A DNA stretch of 64,000 nucleotides from Cyclobacterium jeungdonense. GTDB taxonomy: Bacteria > Bacteroidota > Bacteroidia > Cytophagales > Cyclobacteriaceae. Below the pieces are notes generated by a model that was not told where the DNA came from, did no database searches, and was given only the letters and a program-made list of their open reading frames with translations. The position numbers and the translations under genes were made by a program. Location: positions 124,001 through 188,000 of the forward strand of contig NZ_WMCD01000002.1 in assembly GCF_010994275.1 (NCBI RefSeq), read 5' to 3'. Within the stretch, counting starts at the first letter, position 1; every line of letters starts with the position of its first letter. Below are positions 18,951 through 27,996 of this stretch, piece after piece.

Positions 18951-20306
18951 ATGGATACAGACCAAAATTCCCTGATTCGAAAGTACAACGTTCCAGCACC
19001 CAGGTATACTTCCTATCCGGCAGTTCCACATTGGAACAACGCGGCCGACCCGCAGCAGTGGAAGCTGCATTTTCAGCGGGCATATGATGAATTTGGCTCA
19101 CAGGAAGGCATCAGCTTGTACATTCACCTTCCCTATTGCGAAAGCCTGTGTACCTATTGCGGCTGCAACAAAAGGATCACCAAAAATCATCAGGTGGAAC
19201 TTCCCTATATTTCCTCTCTGATGAAAGAATGGAACATGTACCTGGAACTGCTGGATGAAAAGCCCAAACTGGCAGGAATTCATTTGGGTGGGGGCACCCC
19301 CACTTTTTTCTCCCCGACCTCCCTGGAAATTTTACTAAAGCATATCAGCAATACCTCCTCACGCCTAAAAAATGCGGCTTTCAGCTTCGAAGGCCACCCC
19401 AACAACACTACTAAAGCACATTTGGAAGTGATGGCCAGACATGGCTTTAACAGGGTTAGTTTTGGAATTCAGGATTTCGATCCCAAGGTACAGCAAAGCA
19501 TCCACCGGGTTCAGCCCTTCGAAACAGTAAAGGAAGTGACGGATACCAGCCGGCAGCTCGGCTTTACCTCCATTAATTTTGACCTGATTTATGGTTTGCC
19601 GCATCAGAACCTGGACACCCTGAAAGCAACCTTTAACAGGGTTCAGGAGCTGATGCCGGATAGGATTGCTTTTTACAGTTATGCTCACTTACCGTCTGCC
19701 TTTCCCTCCCAGAAATCCTTTGAAGCGTACCTGCCAAATGAAGAACAGAAGCGGGCACTTTACGAACAAGGCAAAGACTGGTTGGAAGAAATGGGTTACG
19801 AAGAAATTGGAATGGATCATTTTGCTTTACCCAGCGATCCACTGCTTCAGGCAAAATCAGATAAAACCCTTCATCGTAATTTTATGGGATATACCACCTC
19901 TCCTTCCAGGATCTTATTGGGCTTGGGCTGTAGTGCGATCAGTGACCTCTATTATGCTTACGGACAAAACGAAAAATCCGTGGAACTGTACAAGAAAAAC
20001 ATCCTGAATGGTGACCTTCCTTTGATAAAAGGGCATGTTCAAAGCGTTGAAAACCTCATGTCCAAGTCCATTATCCTTAATTTGATCTGTAACATGGAGG
20101 CGTCCTGGACGACAATGGAAAACCTATCGGATGAGCTGCTGGAAAAACTGTTGGTCTTTGAAAAGGATGGGTTGATTACTTTCAATCAAAAGGGAATTAT
20201 CATCACGGCAGCAGGAAAGCCTTTTGTCAGGAACATATGCATGGCCTTTGACCCTTACATGCTTTCGGATAAAAAGTCAACCCCTCTCTTTAGTAAAACC
20301 ATTTGA
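18951..20306 (+). CDS. hemN: oxygen-independent coproporphyrinogen III oxidase
   Basis: A 451-residue radical-SAM enzyme converting coproporphyrinogen III to protoporphyrinogen IX in haem synthesis without oxygen. The CxxxCxxC cluster is C63, C67 and C70 within YCESLCTYCGCN; the extra Cys (C72) is typical of true HemN rather than HemW. GGGTPTF follows, and the N-terminal YNVPAPRYTSYP and full-length C-terminal domain also mark genuine HemN. Its stop lies 36 bases before the HAD phosphatase ATG, suggesting cotranscription. Confidence 0.94.
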   Translation: MDTDQNSLIRKYNVPAPRYTSYPAVPHWNNAADPQQWKLHFQRAYDEFGSQEGISLYIHLPYCESLCTYCGCNKRITKNHQVELPYISSLMKEWNMYLELLDEKPKLAGIHLGGGTPTFFSPTSLEILLKHISNTSSRLKNAAFSFEGHPNNTTKAHLEVMARHGFNRVSFGIQDFDPKVQQSIHRVQPFETVKEVTDTSRQLGFTSINFDLIYGLPHQNLDTLKATFNRVQELMPDRIAFYSYAHLPSAFPSQKSFEAYLPNEEQKRALYEQGKDWLEEMGYEEIGMDHFALPSDPLLQAKSDKTLHRNFMGYTTSPSRILLGLGCSAISDLYYAYGQNEKSVELYKKNILNGDLPLIKGHVQSVENLMSKSIILNLICNMEASWTTMENLSDELLEKLLVFEKDGLITFNQKGIIITAAGKPFVRNICMAFDPYMLSDKKSTPLFSKTI

Positions 20307-20341
20307 TTTCCCTATCTTCGCCTCACAAAAAAGCTTTTTTG

Positions 20342-21154
20342 ATGAGAATAAAAGCGATTTGCACGGACATCGATGGCACGCTGCTGGATAAAAACCGGGA
20401 ACTATCCCGGAGAACACGGCAGGCTTTTGCTGCCCTACCGGAAGATTTTCCAGTCATTTTGGCTTCTTCCCGGATGCCATCCGCCATGATCCATTTATTG
20501 ACGGATTTAAAAAGGGAGAACAATCCATTGGTCTGTTACAACGGAGGCTATGTACTTCCGGCTTCTCTCGAAAAAAATGCCCTGAGCTCGGTTTGGATAG
20601 AGCCGGAGGTTTGCCAAAAAATCATCGCGCAGACCGCGAATACCTCCATACATGTCAGCCTGTATTCGGAAGATGATTGGTTTGCTCCGAAAATGGATCC
20701 CTGGACAAAAAAAGAGGAAAAAGCAACCAAGGTAAAGGCCAGTTTGCTTGGAAACGATCAAGTAATCGCCGCCTGGAAAAAAAGTCAAAGTGGTGCGCAC
20801 AAAGTCATGTGCATGGGGACTGCAAGGGAGATTCAAGAGCTCTACCAGCATTTACAACGGGAATTGTCAGCAGCACTCCATCTCTACCGATCCAAAGATA
20901 CTTACCTGGAAATCGCTCCGAAATCTATTTCCAAAGCTACCGGACTCCGGGAAATCATCGCCGGCTTCGGGATCTCCATGGACGAGGTGATGGCATTTGG
21001 CGATAACTATAACGACATTGACCTTCTCTCTTCCGTAGGCTTAGGTATTGCGGTTGGTAATGCGAGGGATGAAGTGAAAGCGGTGGCAAATGAAATTACT
21101 GCAGGAAACAAAGCAGACGGTGTGGCACTTTCCATCGAAAAGTATTTGCTCTAA
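20342..21154 (+). CDS. Cof-type HAD-IIB phosphatase
   Basis: 270 residues from the ATG at 20342, placing the catalytic DxDGT motif (CTDIDGTLLD) right at the N-terminus as usual; an upstream TTG would add an unlikely 13-residue tail. HAD motif IV is GDNYNDIDLL near the C-terminus, with a lysine in between, and the cap is C2B type. Substrates are usually sugar phosphates or nucleotide-related phosphates; this one cannot be assigned. It follows hemN and converges on the DUF2461 gene with a four-base overlap of ends. Confidence 0.88.
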   Translation: MRIKAICTDIDGTLLDKNRELSRRTRQAFAALPEDFPVILASSRMPSAMIHLLTDLKRENNPLVCYNGGYVLPASLEKNALSSVWIEPEVCQKIIAQTANTSIHVSLYSEDDWFAPKMDPWTKKEEKATKVKASLLGNDQVIAAWKKSQSGAHKVMCMGTAREIQELYQHLQRELSAALHLYRSKDTYLEIAPKSISKATGLREIIAGFGISMDEVMAFGDNYNDIDLLSSVGLGIAVGNARDEVKAVANEITAGNKADGVALSIEKYLL

Positions 21155-21840
21155 ATAATAAACCCTTCGTCTTCGTAGTCGGCAATTGCTTTATCCAGAA
21201 AAGCCATAAAAGGTCTCATCGTATCGAAGGCTTCTAAAGCCAATCTTACATGGTCACCCGAGGCTACATCAGAATCAGCCAGCCTTTTGGACACAATAAA
21301 ACTTTTGTACCTAAGTAACTTAATGTGCGGGTGCTCATTGGAATAATCTTTTGGAGAGGTTTTCAACTGCTCCCCTTCCATTTCCCCAAAATAATCGTAA
21401 AAAGAAGGTGCTTCCAAAATTCCTTTAAGTTCACTACCGGCATAATCGATTTCTTGCCTTATTTTTTTCAAAATATCCGAACCAGGCATCCAAATACCTC
21501 CGGCCAGAAAACTGCCTCCAGGTTCCAAATGCAGGTAATAACCCGGCCCCGGTGATTTCTTTCCCCCCACTGCAAAATAGGCTGCCATATTCATCTTGTA
21601 AGGAAGTTTGTTGGCACTAAATCGAATATCCCTATTTTGGCGAAACAAACAATCCTTAGGTCTCAATGAAGAAAAAGCGGGTTGATTTGCACTCAAACCG
21701 GACAAAATCTTCGCCGCATCTTCCTGCAGGCTTTCTTTTACCTGATCGTACCTGGAACGATTGGCATCCATCCACTCTTTGGAGTTATTGGCTGCCAATT
21801 CCGTTAGAAATTCCAAAATTCCGTTCGTTTTCATAGGCAT
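21151..21840 (-). CDS. DUF2461 family protein
   Basis: 229 residues. It has the typical opening LTELAANNSKEWMDANRSRY, then FRQNRDIRFSANKLPYK and a glycine-rich GPGYYLHLEPGG stretch of the DUF2461 (TIGR02453) family. Cytoplasmic; function not established. ATG at 21840 and ATG two codons later are both possible starts. It is convergent with the HAD gene and may share a transcript with the SIMPL gene upstream. Confidence 0.85.
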   Translation of the reverse strand: MPMKTNGILEFLTELAANNSKEWMDANRSRYDQVKESLQEDAAKILSGLSANQPAFSSLRPKDCLFRQNRDIRFSANKLPYKMNMAAYFAVGGKKSPGPGYYLHLEPGGSFLAGGIWMPGSDILKKIRQEIDYAGSELKGILEAPSFYDYFGEMEGEQLKTSPKDYSNEHPHIKLLRYKSFIVSKRLADSDVASGDHVRLALEAFDTMRPFMAFLDKAIADYEDEGFII

Positions 21841-21892
21841 AAAACCCGTTAATCAGGAGATTGTTCTTGTCTTATAAGCTTATCTAAGCCAA

Positions 21893-22600
21893 TTACCTGT
21901 CAAAAGTAAAAATGATATCCACCCTTTCGGAAAGCGTTTGTTCCCCGGGCTGTAAGGTGGGAGGCTCTGCCTGATCGGCCGCCTTCATCCGGTAAGTCTC
22001 GTTTCCGTAAGCCACCGGCTGAAAAGACTCGCCCCCCTGGTAATTAACACGATGCACCATAATTTCATCGATATCCAGATTAGCTGCAATGACGGTGGCT
22101 TTTCTTCGCGCATCCGCTATTGCCATTTCCAGCAACTTTTCAAGGTAACTTTTCTTCGTTTCTTCCGAAAGCCTATAGGCGAGCTGAAAACCCATATCTG
22201 TAGATCCGTGCAATGCCTGCATTACTTTCAGAAGATCCTCGCCCGTATCCGGGACCAGAATCTCCATGGTTTGGCTGGCAATATACCCACTGTCTTTGCT
22301 GCTACCTTTTACATAGACTCTATTGACGTTAACGTAGTAGTTTTCAGCGGTCAACTCATAGCCCTCTACCCCGGATTTTTCCAGCGCAGTTTTCACTTGC
22401 TTTGCTTTTCTATTCAATTCGGCCGTAGCAGTTGCCGTTTCCATGGCCTTTGCATTCAGAGAGACGGTCAGTAAGGCCTCATCGGGCATTACCTCTAACT
22501 GGCTTTGGCCTACCACGGAAATTTGTGGGATTTCCTGAGTAAAACCCTGGAAAAGGGGACTCAATAAAAGAACGGCAAAAAGGAGTATTTTGGTTTTCAT
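21893..22600 (-). CDS. SIMPL domain (DUF541) periplasmic protein
   Basis: 235 residues. An N-terminal signal peptide (LLFAVLLLSPLFQGFTQ) is followed by the SIMPL/DUF541 domain: ISVVGQSQLEVMPDEALLTV, the long alpha-beta middle, and the C-terminal ADARRKATVIAANL segment. Family members (for example E. coli YggE) are envelope proteins linked to stress tolerance, with no known catalytic activity. It lies just downstream of the quinone-response-like genes in the same direction but is separated by 78 bases, so operon membership is uncertain. Confidence 0.87.
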   Translation of the reverse strand: MKTKILLFAVLLLSPLFQGFTQEIPQISVVGQSQLEVMPDEALLTVSLNAKAMETATATAELNRKAKQVKTALEKSGVEGYELTAENYYVNVNRVYVKGSSKDSGYIASQTMEILVPDTGEDLLKVMQALHGSTDMGFQLAYRLSEETKKSYLEKLLEMAIADARRKATVIAANLDIDEIMVHRVNYQGGESFQPVAYGNETYRMKAADQAEPPTLQPGEQTLSERVDIIFTFDR

Positions 22601-22678
22601 ATGGGATCGCTTTCTTAAAATAATACCCCGTCTAACGACAGGGTTGATAAAAATGTTTCTTCAAATCCCGGGCCAAAA

Positions 22679-23299
22679 TCAGGGCGTTTTTTTAAAAATA
22701 AAATCATTGGCTGCGGCGATCTCCTCCTCACGGATGGTATGCATACCGTCCGGAAAGCCAAGAATTTTTACATCCGCCTGCATGCCGGACAAAATGCTAC
22801 CGGAAGCTTGAATGCGGGCCATTGGTACGTGAAAATCCTTTTCGCTGGCACCGATAAATACAGGCGTCCCCTTCAAATCGCCCGGGTATTTTTCCGCAGA
22901 CACCGATTTTCCTATCAGTCCACCTGTAAAAGCACAAGCGCCTCCATACCGGGCGGGGTATCGGGCAATGTATTCCAGTGCCAGGCAGGCTCCCTGAGAA
23001 AACCCAATAAAATAAAGGTTTGATAGATCCTTTCCATCTTCCTTTAAACCTTGAACCAGGGAATGGATCTGCTCTAATGATTGGCTTAAATAGGGTTCGT
23101 TCTCCGATTCTTCTGCCATAAACCCATACGGATACCAGGTATTTCCCGGGGCTTGTGGAATCAGAAATGCGAAATCCGGAAAGCTCAGCACCTCAATTAA
23201 CCCTTTCATTCCGGAAGCATTTCCTCCTCTTCCGTGTAAAATGATGGCTACTTTCTCCGCTTGAATTAAGTCTTTACCTGCTTTCACTAATTGTTCCAT
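22679..23299 (-). CDS. alpha/beta hydrolase, phospholipase/carboxylesterase type (MhqD-like)
   Basis: 206 residues of the small carboxylesterase family. The oxyanion region is ILHGRGGNA (about residue 21), the nucleophile elbow GFSQGA (about 106), and an Asp/His pair is visible near GASEKDFHVP and FPDGMHTI. The cytoplasmic enzyme hydrolyses esters. Its start overlaps the end of the ring-cleaving dioxygenase by 13 bases, so the two are translationally linked. The same gene pair is mhqD/mhqO-like in Bacillus subtilis, where it responds to quinones; that role here is inference. Confidence 0.87.
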   Translation of the reverse strand: MEQLVKAGKDLIQAEKVAIILHGRGGNASGMKGLIEVLSFPDFAFLIPQAPGNTWYPYGFMAEESENEPYLSQSLEQIHSLVQGLKEDGKDLSNLYFIGFSQGACLALEYIARYPARYGGACAFTGGLIGKSVSAEKYPGDLKGTPVFIGASEKDFHVPMARIQASGSILSGMQADVKILGFPDGMHTIREEEIAAANDFIFKKTP

Positions 23300-24246
23300 G
23301 CCTCCTGATAGTTTACCTGAATGGGTACTAAATTCTTTTCAATCTGTTCCCTTTGACTTGCGGCCCATTCGGGTAACTTCAACGCATCGCCTAATGATTC
23401 CAGTGATTCGTCTACCAAAAACCCGGGCGAATCCGTAGCAACTTCAAAAAGCACCCCACCGGGTTCCCGAAAATAGATGGATTTGAAATAATTTCGGTCT
23501 TTGACTTCTGTCACCGGCACACCGTAACGCTGAAGTAATCGCTGAACTTGCAATTGTTCCGACTCTCCTGCTGTCCGGAAAGCAATGTGATGAACGGAAC
23601 CAGCACTTTGAATGGATCGGTCTGGGGGGTCCATTTGGACCAGATCCACTGTTTCTCCCGGGTTCCCTGCTATTTCATAGCGCTGCCTTTTGCCGGGAAG
23701 TACTTCCTTAAGCTTGTAATTCAGCACCTCTGTCATCAATGCAGCAGTGGGTTCCAGTTCCCGTAAATTCAGGGTGGCACCGGCTAATCCCCGTATGGCG
23801 TGCTCTTGGGGTACGCTTCCTCCTGACCAGGCCTCCCGCCGGTCTTCCTTAATCGCGACCAATTCTATGCCCATCCCGTCTGGATCTGTAAACCGAAGCA
23901 CCTCTTCTCCAAACCTTTGGAGGGTATCCGAGAGCGAAATTCCCAAACCAGCAAGCCTGTTTCTCCAATAGTCAATGGAGCTTTCCGGAATCGAAAAGGC
24001 GGTGAAGGTTAATTCTCCCAGTCCCCTTTTTCCTTTTACGGCCCCCTTAAAAGGGAAAAAGGTTAGGATTGACCCCGGGCTTCCGGTTTCGTCACCGAAA
24101 TAAAAATGGTAAACATCGGGTGCATCAAAATTGATGGTTTTTTTTACCAGCCTCAATCCCAACACCCGAGTGTAGAAGTCAACATTTTGCTGGGGATCGG
24201 AAGCGATCGCCGTAATGTGATGAATTCCTGATATTAAATTGCTCAT
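23287..24246 (-). CDS. ring-cleaving dioxygenase, VOC superfamily (MhqO-like)
   Basis: 319 residues forming two glyoxalase/VOC modules. Module one starts IHHITAIASDPQQNVDFYTRVLGLRLVKKT with a metal-ligand His. Module two contains SVHHIAFRT and FREPGGVLFEVATD, giving the other His and a Glu ligand. This is the MhqO/MhqA type, considered hydroquinone-specific extradiol dioxygenases. It overlaps the downstream hydrolase and lies 60 bases after yceI, with a strong hairpin in the gap. Substrate is inferred from family only. Confidence 0.88.
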   Translation of the reverse strand: MSNLISGIHHITAIASDPQQNVDFYTRVLGLRLVKKTINFDAPDVYHFYFGDETGSPGSILTFFPFKGAVKGKRGLGELTFTAFSIPESSIDYWRNRLAGLGISLSDTLQRFGEEVLRFTDPDGMGIELVAIKEDRREAWSGGSVPQEHAIRGLAGATLNLRELEPTAALMTEVLNYKLKEVLPGKRQRYEIAGNPGETVDLVQMDPPDRSIQSAGSVHHIAFRTAGESEQLQVQRLLQRYGVPVTEVKDRNYFKSIYFREPGGVLFEVATDSPGFLVDESLESLGDALKLPEWAASQREQIEKNLVPIQVNYQEAWNN

Positions 24247-24263
24247 GAGATTCTAAGGTTAGG

Positions 24264-24292
24264 GCCGGGCTCCGACCTGATCAAAGCCCGGC
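24264..24292 (-). promoter_or_regulatory. strong hairpin between yceI and the dioxygenase gene
   Basis: GCCGGGCT pairs exactly with AGCCCGGC over a 13-base loop. No U-run follows in either direction, so it is more likely an mRNA-stabilising or attenuating hairpin inside an operon than a full terminator. It could lower expression of the dioxygenase/hydrolase pair relative to yceI. Confidence 0.45.
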
Positions 24293-24306
24293 ATAAAGTT
24301 ACCTGA

Positions 24307-24834
24307 TTATTGTTTTACTAACTGGATACTGGCGAAGATTTTTACCTCATCCCCCACGACTACACTACCCGTCTCGGTCACCGCAGACCAGGTTAGGCCA
24401 AAGGCTTTTCTGGAAATTTTACCCTCCAGTTCAAAACCAGCTTTAGTTTGCCCATAGCCATCCTGGGCAATACCACCCAGTTCTGCTTTTAAGGTAATGG
24501 GCTGGGTAGTTCCCCTGATTGTTAGTTCTCCCGTTACCGCAAAATCTTCTTCCCTCTTTTCGAGTCTTCCATTACTAAAAACCAACTGAGGGTGATTTTC
24601 CGCATCAAAAAAATCGGCTGACTTTAGATGCGCATTACGGTCTTTTTGATTCGTATCAATGCTGTCAATAGCTGCCGAAAAGTGGATGGTAGCGTTGGAA
24701 AAATCATCTGACTCCGTTTCAGCGGCGCCTTCAAATTCACGGAAATAACCCGTGACGGTGGAGATTACCAGGTGCTTAACCTTGAATGACACTTCGGAAT
24801 GCGTGGGATCAATAATCCATTTTGTTGTACTCAT
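24307..24834 (-). CDS. YceI family protein (cytoplasmic form)
   Basis: 175 residues of the YceI lipocalin-like fold: WIIDPTHSEVSFKVKHLVIS at the N-terminus, IDSIDTNQKDRNAHLKSADFFDAE in the middle, and GEGK-type strands near the end. Members bind isoprenoid or amide lipids. There is no signal peptide, so unlike E. coli YceI it is probably cytoplasmic. A perfect 20-bp palindrome lies 47 bases upstream and repeats the one before the adjacent marR, so MarR control is likely. Confidence 0.9.
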   Translation of the reverse strand: MSTTKWIIDPTHSEVSFKVKHLVISTVTGYFREFEGAAETESDDFSNATIHFSAAIDSIDTNQKDRNAHLKSADFFDAENHPQLVFSNGRLEKREEDFAVTGELTIRGTTQPITLKAELGGIAQDGYGQTKAGFELEGKISRKAFGLTWSAVTETGSVVVGDEVKIFASIQLVKQ

Positions 24835-24881
24835 CTTTTTATTATTTATTAGTTATCGGTATTTAATTAAATATTTATACA

Positions 24882-24901
24882 TTTAATGTATATACATTAA
24901 A
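24882..24901. promoter_or_regulatory. candidate MarR operator upstream of yceI
   Basis: A perfect 20-bp palindrome with core AATGTATATACATT at 24885-24898. The same 14-bp core occurs at 25385-25398 before marR, exactly 500 bases away. A further ATACATT half-site overlaps on the left (24879-24885). Its position just upstream of yceI suits a repressor site. Confidence 0.65.
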
Positions 24902-24916
24902 ATAGGTAAATTTTTT

Positions 24917-25366
24917 TTATCCTCTTAATTTATCCAACAATTCATTTAGTTGCTCTACCTCTGACTTATTAAGGTGCAAAATACTTTTATTGAATTTTTT
25001 CACTTCATCTTCCAATTGCTCCAGAATTTCAAGCCCCTTATCGGTGATGGTAATATCTACCTGGCGACGATCTTCCGCACATTCCCTACGCTCCACCATC
25101 TTCTTTATTTTTAATTTCTCTACCAACCGGGAAGCATTACTCATTTTATTGAGCATTCTATCCTGGATCGAAGACACCGTTATGGGTTCGGGATGCTGGC
25201 CCCGGAGTATTCGAAGAACATTGTATTGTTCCGGGGATAAATCATGAGGCTTGAAGATTTTACTTTGCTGAGTTACCAGGTAATTATGCGTGTAGAGCAA
25301 ATTTACCACTGCCTTGTTGTAAACATCTTTGAATGGCTTCTGCCTGATTTCCTCTTCAATTTTCAT
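24917..25366 (-). CDS. MarR family transcriptional regulator
   Basis: 149 residues with a winged helix-turn-helix. The DNA-binding part is LSPEQYNVLRILRG...SSIQDRMLNKMSNASRLVEKLKIKK and the wing MVERRECAEDRRQVDITITDKG. MarR dimers bind palindromes and release them on binding ligands or on oxidation. The wing-proximal Cys is a possible redox sensor. The palindrome at 25385 lies 18 bases before its start, so autoregulation is likely. Upstream of yceI, the dioxygenase and the hydrolase on the same strand, it may control a quinone/electrophile response. Confidence 0.9.
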   Translation of the reverse strand: MKIEEEIRQKPFKDVYNKAVVNLLYTHNYLVTQQSKIFKPHDLSPEQYNVLRILRGQHPEPITVSSIQDRMLNKMSNASRLVEKLKIKKMVERRECAEDRRQVDITITDKGLEILEQLEDEVKKFNKSILHLNKSEVEQLNELLDKLRG

Positions 25367-25384
25367 TTATTTTAATTTGTATTT

Positions 25385-25398
25385 AATGTATATACATT
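25385..25398. promoter_or_regulatory. candidate MarR operator upstream of marR
   Basis: AATGTATATACATT, identical to the core of the site before yceI, 18 bases upstream of the marR start. Outside the core, TTT matches on one side but the other side departs (CAAA), so the yceI site is the more symmetric one. Confidence 0.65.
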
Positions 25399-25476
25399 CA
25401 AATCAACCAAAAGGTTTCATTATCTGGAAGATTTTTTATTTTTTCCTGAGGGATTCTACCTTATATAGGCAGTCAT

Positions 25477-27996
25477 TTAAGATCTCAGGATATCCATGGT
25501 TTTGGCTTTTAATATACTGAGGCTGTTTATCCAACCCAAGATCACCGTAAGCAGGGTAATCAGTACGAACACGATGAGTAATGGACCCCATTCCATACGA
25601 AAGGATATTTCAAAAACATATTGACTGAGCAGGAAGGCTGCCAGCAAGGAAAGAAGAATCCCTCCCCCAGCGGCAAGGCTACCCAAAAACAAATATTCCA
25701 AGACATTGATTTTTAGCAGCAAACTTCTGCGTGCCCCTATCGTACGAAGCAAAATATTTTCCCGGATTCGCTGGAATTTACTAATCAATAACGAGCTTAT
25801 CAATACCAAAACCCCAGTAAGTATACTGAACAGGGCCATAAACTGGATAACGAAACTGATTTTCCCTAAAATATCTTCCAGTGTTTCCACGATCATGCTC
25901 AGGTTAACCACCGAAACATTTGGAAATTGGCGCACCATCATGTTTTGTATATCGGCAGATTCCTGGTCATTTTTTGTCCGTGTGATTAATACATGGAATT
26001 TAGGCGCATTATCCAATACGTTATCAGGAAAAACAACCAGAAAATTGGTAGAAACCTTCCTGAAATTCACCTTTCTGAAACTTCCCACATAGGTGGTGAG
26101 TGGCCTTCCCTGAACGTTAAAGACAACTTCATCCCCCAATGCGACCCGGTTTCTTTCGGCGTATCCTTCTTCCATGGAGACAAAAATACTATCACTTTCC
26201 GCATCGTAAGGGATTAACGCACCCGAGGTCAATTCTTCGGTGGCAATGAGGGTATCCCGGTAGGTAACCCTGAATTCCCTGCTGTACATTGAATTTGACC
26301 TCTGCTTTTCCTCTTCGAGTTCATCGTTGTCATTTCGTGTCAAGCCATTCACTTCGGCCACACCCATGGTTACTATGGGAACGTGCTGTAATATAGGCAA
26401 ACCCTCTTGTGCCAATACGGTCTTCATGCTGTCTACCTGATGCGTTTGGATATCAAAAAACAACATGTTGGGCTGATCTTCTTTGTCCGCAAATCGCACC
26501 TCATCCAACAGCTGGTTTTGTATAAAAAAAAGCGTGCCTATCATGGCTGTTCCCAAGCCAATGGTAGCCAGCAAGGACACTGTTTGGTTGTTGGGCCGGT
26601 ACAAATTTGACAAGGCTTGTCGGGCAGGATAATTTAAGCTAATGGGAAGGAATTTTCGAATGGCTTTCATTATCCCCATGGCCAGTAACCACAAGGAACC
26701 AAACGCAAATATCACAAAACCTGTAAACCAAAAGGTCTGGTCCCACTCTTCCAACAGGTAAAAGCTAAACCCTAAAATAAACAGGACGATTGCCCCTAGC
26801 ACCATCCAGCGCAAGGGATCCTTACCCAAGCCTGTAGAAGGATCATCCGGTCTGAGCGTCATCATAGGTGATACTTTCCTGATTTTCAATAAGGGAATCA
26901 GGGCGAATAAAACGGATATCAACACCCCGGTAAAGGTTCCCATAATCACTGCTCTCCAGGAAATTTGGACAGACACTTCCACCGGAAGGAAATCACTAAA
27001 TACCAATGGCAATAGAAATTGTAGGAAAGCCCCGGCAGCAGCACCCAGCAGGGAACCAAAAAGTCCCATGATGACGATCTGAACCAGATAAACGGCTACG
27101 ATTTCTTTTGACCTTACTCCCAGGCACCTTAGAACAGCTACGGAAGGTAGTTTCTCTTTCACAAATACATTGATGGCGCTACCAACACCCACGCAGCCGA
27201 GCAGTACGGCAATAAAGGCCACCAAAACCAGGAAGTTGGACAGGTTTTCGAATGACCTACCCGTGTCCTCCTTCTGTGATTGTACGGTCTCGTGTCTGAC
27301 CTTATCTTCATCCCATTGTTCTTCCTTTTCAGCAATCAGGGCCCCCAGGTCAAACTCCTCCGGAAACTGAAAATAGTGGATGTAATTGACCCTACTGCCG
27401 TATTGAACCAAGCCTGAGGCTTCCAACTGATCGATGGGGATATATACCGCAGGAGCTACCGTAGCTGTAATGCCATTTTGGCCGGGTACTTTCTGTAAAG
27501 CGCCGACTATCTCCAAGGTCACATTTCCCACCTTGATGCTATCTCCCACCACGGCCCCAAACTGTGCCATCAGCGTTTTTTCTACCAGGGCTCTTTTGGC
27601 TCCCTTTCTGAATTCCATTTCCCCAGACACAGGTAGGGTTTCAAAGCTTCCGTAAAAGGGGAAGTCACCCTCCAGGGCCCTTACCTGCGTCAGCCTGCTT
27701 TCCCCCACTTTAGGAAAATAAACCATGGAAGCAAAATTCACTTCCAGGGCGCGGCGAGCTGCCTGTGTTTCGATTTCTGGAAAATCGATCGGCTGATTTT
27801 TTCTTAAAGAGAGGTCCGCTCCCAACAGTTCTTTCGCCTGCTCGTCAATATCATTACTCAGGTTATCTCCAAAAGAGGTGACGGCCACCAGGGCAGCAAT
27901 CCCGGTAACGATGGCTGAAATAAACAAAATGAGTCTTCCCCCCGTCTTTCTAAGGTCTCTTTTCGCCATTAGTAGCGACCAGTTCCAATCAACCAT
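25477..27996 (-). CDS. ABC transporter permease, YbbP/FtsX type
   Basis: 839 residues. It has an N-terminal membrane segment (about 20-42), a MacB-type periplasmic domain, an FtsX-like three-helix block (about 250-380), paired central helices (about 395-450), a second periplasmic domain (about 500-700) and a terminal FtsX block (about 715-835). The double-FtsX layout is that of E. coli YbbP, thought to extract or move lipophilic molecules at the membrane. Its start overlaps the end of the ATPase gene by eight bases. Together with the divergent TesA-like esterase this recreates the ybbA-ybbP/tesA neighbourhood of proteobacteria. Confidence 0.9.
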   Translation of the reverse strand: MVDWNWSLLMAKRDLRKTGGRLILFISAIVTGIAALVAVTSFGDNLSNDIDEQAKELLGADLSLRKNQPIDFPEIETQAARRALEVNFASMVYFPKVGESRLTQVRALEGDFPFYGSFETLPVSGEMEFRKGAKRALVEKTLMAQFGAVVGDSIKVGNVTLEIVGALQKVPGQNGITATVAPAVYIPIDQLEASGLVQYGSRVNYIHYFQFPEEFDLGALIAEKEEQWDEDKVRHETVQSQKEDTGRSFENLSNFLVLVAFIAVLLGCVGVGSAINVFVKEKLPSVAVLRCLGVRSKEIVAVYLVQIVIMGLFGSLLGAAAGAFLQFLLPLVFSDFLPVEVSVQISWRAVIMGTFTGVLISVLFALIPLLKIRKVSPMMTLRPDDPSTGLGKDPLRWMVLGAIVLFILGFSFYLLEEWDQTFWFTGFVIFAFGSLWLLAMGIMKAIRKFLPISLNYPARQALSNLYRPNNQTVSLLATIGLGTAMIGTLFFIQNQLLDEVRFADKEDQPNMLFFDIQTHQVDSMKTVLAQEGLPILQHVPIVTMGVAEVNGLTRNDNDELEEEKQRSNSMYSREFRVTYRDTLIATEELTSGALIPYDAESDSIFVSMEEGYAERNRVALGDEVVFNVQGRPLTTYVGSFRKVNFRKVSTNFLVVFPDNVLDNAPKFHVLITRTKNDQESADIQNMMVRQFPNVSVVNLSMIVETLEDILGKISFVIQFMALFSILTGVLVLISSLLISKFQRIRENILLRTIGARRSLLLKINVLEYLFLGSLAAGGGILLSLLAAFLLSQYVFEISFRMEWGPLLIVFVLITLLTVILGWINSLSILKAKTMDILRS

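Noticed and set aside
20303..20341. TTG start for the HAD phosphatase overlapping the hemN stop
   Set aside because: The ATG at 20342 puts the catalytic DxDGT motif in its usual place at the N-terminus.
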